From NCBI GenBank assembly GCA_028274465.1, contig CM051456.1:70046753-70110752 (forward strand): a stretch of 64,000 nt of DNA, written 5' to 3'. Source of the DNA: Plantago ovata (Eukaryota; Streptophyta; Magnoliopsida; Lamiales; Plantaginaceae). A model generated the notes under the pieces. The model was given only the letters and a program-made list of their open reading frames with translations, was not told where the DNA came from and ran no database searches. Both the position numbers and the translations under genes were made by a program. Of this stretch, positions 62,587 to 64,000 are shown piece after piece (within the stretch, counting starts at the first letter, position 1; every line of letters begins with the position of its first letter).

Positions 62587-64000
62587 TGTTGGTCCCTTTA
62601 AACAACAAGAAAAGACTAGAGGGGGGAGGGTGAATAGTCTTTTCAAACTTTCGTCGTTTAAAAACTTTCTCAGCAAGTGCTTATTACTTTTCAGTAATGA
62701 GTTTGCTGATACTTAACTTTCTCAGCAAGCGCAAGTTACTTCACAGTAACTAGGTTTGCTGATACTTAAAATCAGAGAGCGGAAGTCTTTGATACAATAA
62801 GTGCTTTTTCAGTAAATGAAGGTTTCAACAAGTGATGTGAGTGACTGTGTACAGATAGATATGATTTGCTGAAAACCAAGTACAGTAAGTAAATCACACA
62901 AACACTTTTATAGTGGTATCTGAGAGTAGCGTAATCTCTCAACTAATCCACTTTCTCCTTTCTAGGACTGAATCCACTAAGATAAGTTTGAGGTTCCTTA
63001 CAACACCTATCTACAGCGATCCAAACAGAAACCAAAGCACACTTGCTTCGTCTCCAACCTAACTAGAGAACGTAACCTTATTCTCCACCAAACTTGGTAC
63101 TTTTAATCAGCAAAACTATGCTCGATTAAGTTCCCCCTGAATATCACGCCTGAAAGGGTGTATTTTCAGTTAGAGAGGTTTTGGGATGAGATAACTTAAT
63201 TATAACTTATTCAGTTACAACAAGTAATCTAAGAAACAAAACTTTGAATACTTTGCAGTAAACAAGTTTGATTGTTTCTGGTGTCAAGACTTGTTCTTGT
63301 TCGAAAGAAAGAAAGAACACTTAACTAATTTCTTAGTCGTGTAAACTCTACTTCTTCACAAGTAGCTTTTTCAAGCTTCAAGTCTTGGAACGGATCAATG
63401 GCAGTAGGAGTATTGAAGGGTATGTGAGTTTAAGCACAAGTGAGAGTTTGATCACGTTGTTGACACACTTCAACTCTTTGCCGGATGACCTCTATTTATA
63501 GTGAAAATAAGGAGCCGTTTGAATTTCAAATTCTAAGGCTTTTGTTCCTTAAAATGTCACTATCTTGCTTTTGTACTTTCAGTAGCATCCTTGTTTGTCT
63601 TCTAGTCTTCATGTCCTTCGCGTGCATGCTTTGCATTTAATGCTCATTTGAATGAAATTCAAACAATAATATTGGAGCGCAAATACAAGTACTTTCAGCA
63701 AGAGGTCACATATGTTCCATCAGCAAGTGGTCAGTCTCAGTTTCAGCAAGCACAACCTACTCTGTCGTATAGATTTTCACTTATGCAAGTTGTTGCTGAA
63801 GTTTCCACTTTCTGAGCAACATGTGCCTTTGTAGATACCAGTCTTCAGAAATCTTCTTGTCTTCAGTCTTCGAAATCTTCAAGTTTCTAAGCGGTTCTAA
63901 ATGCTTCAATAGTTTGTTTGTAAAAACAAAGTAAATCATCAGCAAATGCTTCAATAGGTTGTATTACTTTTCAGAAAACAAGATACATCATAAGCGGTAA
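62587..64000 (-). repeat. Sire-4 5' LTR (cut by window end)
   Basis: TGTTGGTCCC... in plus reading. Nearly identical to 37998-39410; the last 160 or so bases lie beyond the window. GNRA hairpins at 62683-62698 and 62735-62750; TATA at 63493-63500. Confidence 0.92.

Larger units (their letters stand above)
37998..64000 (-). mobile_element. Sire-4: sirevirus-type element, near-complete, holding Chr-2
   Basis: On the minus strand: 5' LTR (62587 to beyond the window), primer site, gag, pol, hairpin spacer, ORF3, polypurine tract, 3' LTR (37998-39570). Chr-2 (45405-56007) interrupts it just upstream of the ORF3 start. The LTRs are about 98-99% alike by eye, so it is young. The coding parts have only a handful of breaks, and it is the best-preserved copy of the family here. 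Confidence 0.9.

Noticed and set aside
1-64000. Host genes, rRNA, CRISPR arrays or prokaryotic features
   Set aside because: Everything with recognisable coding content belongs to transposable elements; no spaced repeat array or bacterial-type operon is present.

Overview
The window is nuclear DNA of a flowering plant, most likely a eudicot, and is made almost entirely of nested LTR retrotransposons. The evidence is plant-type Ty1/copia and Ty3/gypsy polyproteins, tRNA-Met and tRNA-Asp-like primer sites, long AT-rich LTRs and a piece of a plant CACTA transposon. I see no host gene, true tRNA, rRNA or CRISPR array. A 100-base run of N (21251-21350) marks an assembly gap.

Layout. (1) 1-12367: Athila-like, pol-less gypsy elements. 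An outer element (Ath-1) has a partial 5' LTR (1-261), broken gag, an internal LTR (3344-4687), more internal sequence and a 3' LTR (10774-12367). A complete gag-only element (Ath-2, 5082-10731) sits inside it with GCTAG target duplications. (2) 12366-13072: a CACTA-type fragment. (3) 13073-21250: a 63-bp inverted LTR end, then a plus-strand sirevirus-type copia (Sire-1) running into the gap. (4) 21351-64000: a five-deep nest. Sire-2 (minus) is split by Sire-3 (plus), which is split by a chromovirus LTR (Chr-1, plus). That LTR is split by Sire-4 (minus), which holds a complete chromovirus (Chr-2, minus, 45405-56007, AAAAC target duplications).

The four Sire copies are one family: LTR of about 1571 bp, Met-type primer site, gag with zinc knuckle and coiled coil, copia-order pol (protease, integrase, reverse transcriptase, RNase H), then a very large extra reading frame after pol (ORF3). 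All copies carry breaks; Sire-4 is the least decayed.

The best candidate for something undescribed is a set of structured repeats in this family. The word TTGCTGA and its complement saturate LTR, gag, pol and spacer. A run of about seven small hairpins lies between pol and ORF3, and their stems change in compensating pairs (GAA/TTC, GAG/CTC, GAT/ATC). Two tandem hairpins with GNRA tetraloops (GAAA, GCAA, GTGA in different copies) lie in the transcribed part of the LTR. The gypsy elements have their own oddities: a GC-rich palindromic array directly upstream of the LTR TATA box in three diverged LTRs, and a chromovirus LTR holding site II/telo-box motifs plus a pol III A-box/B-box pair.
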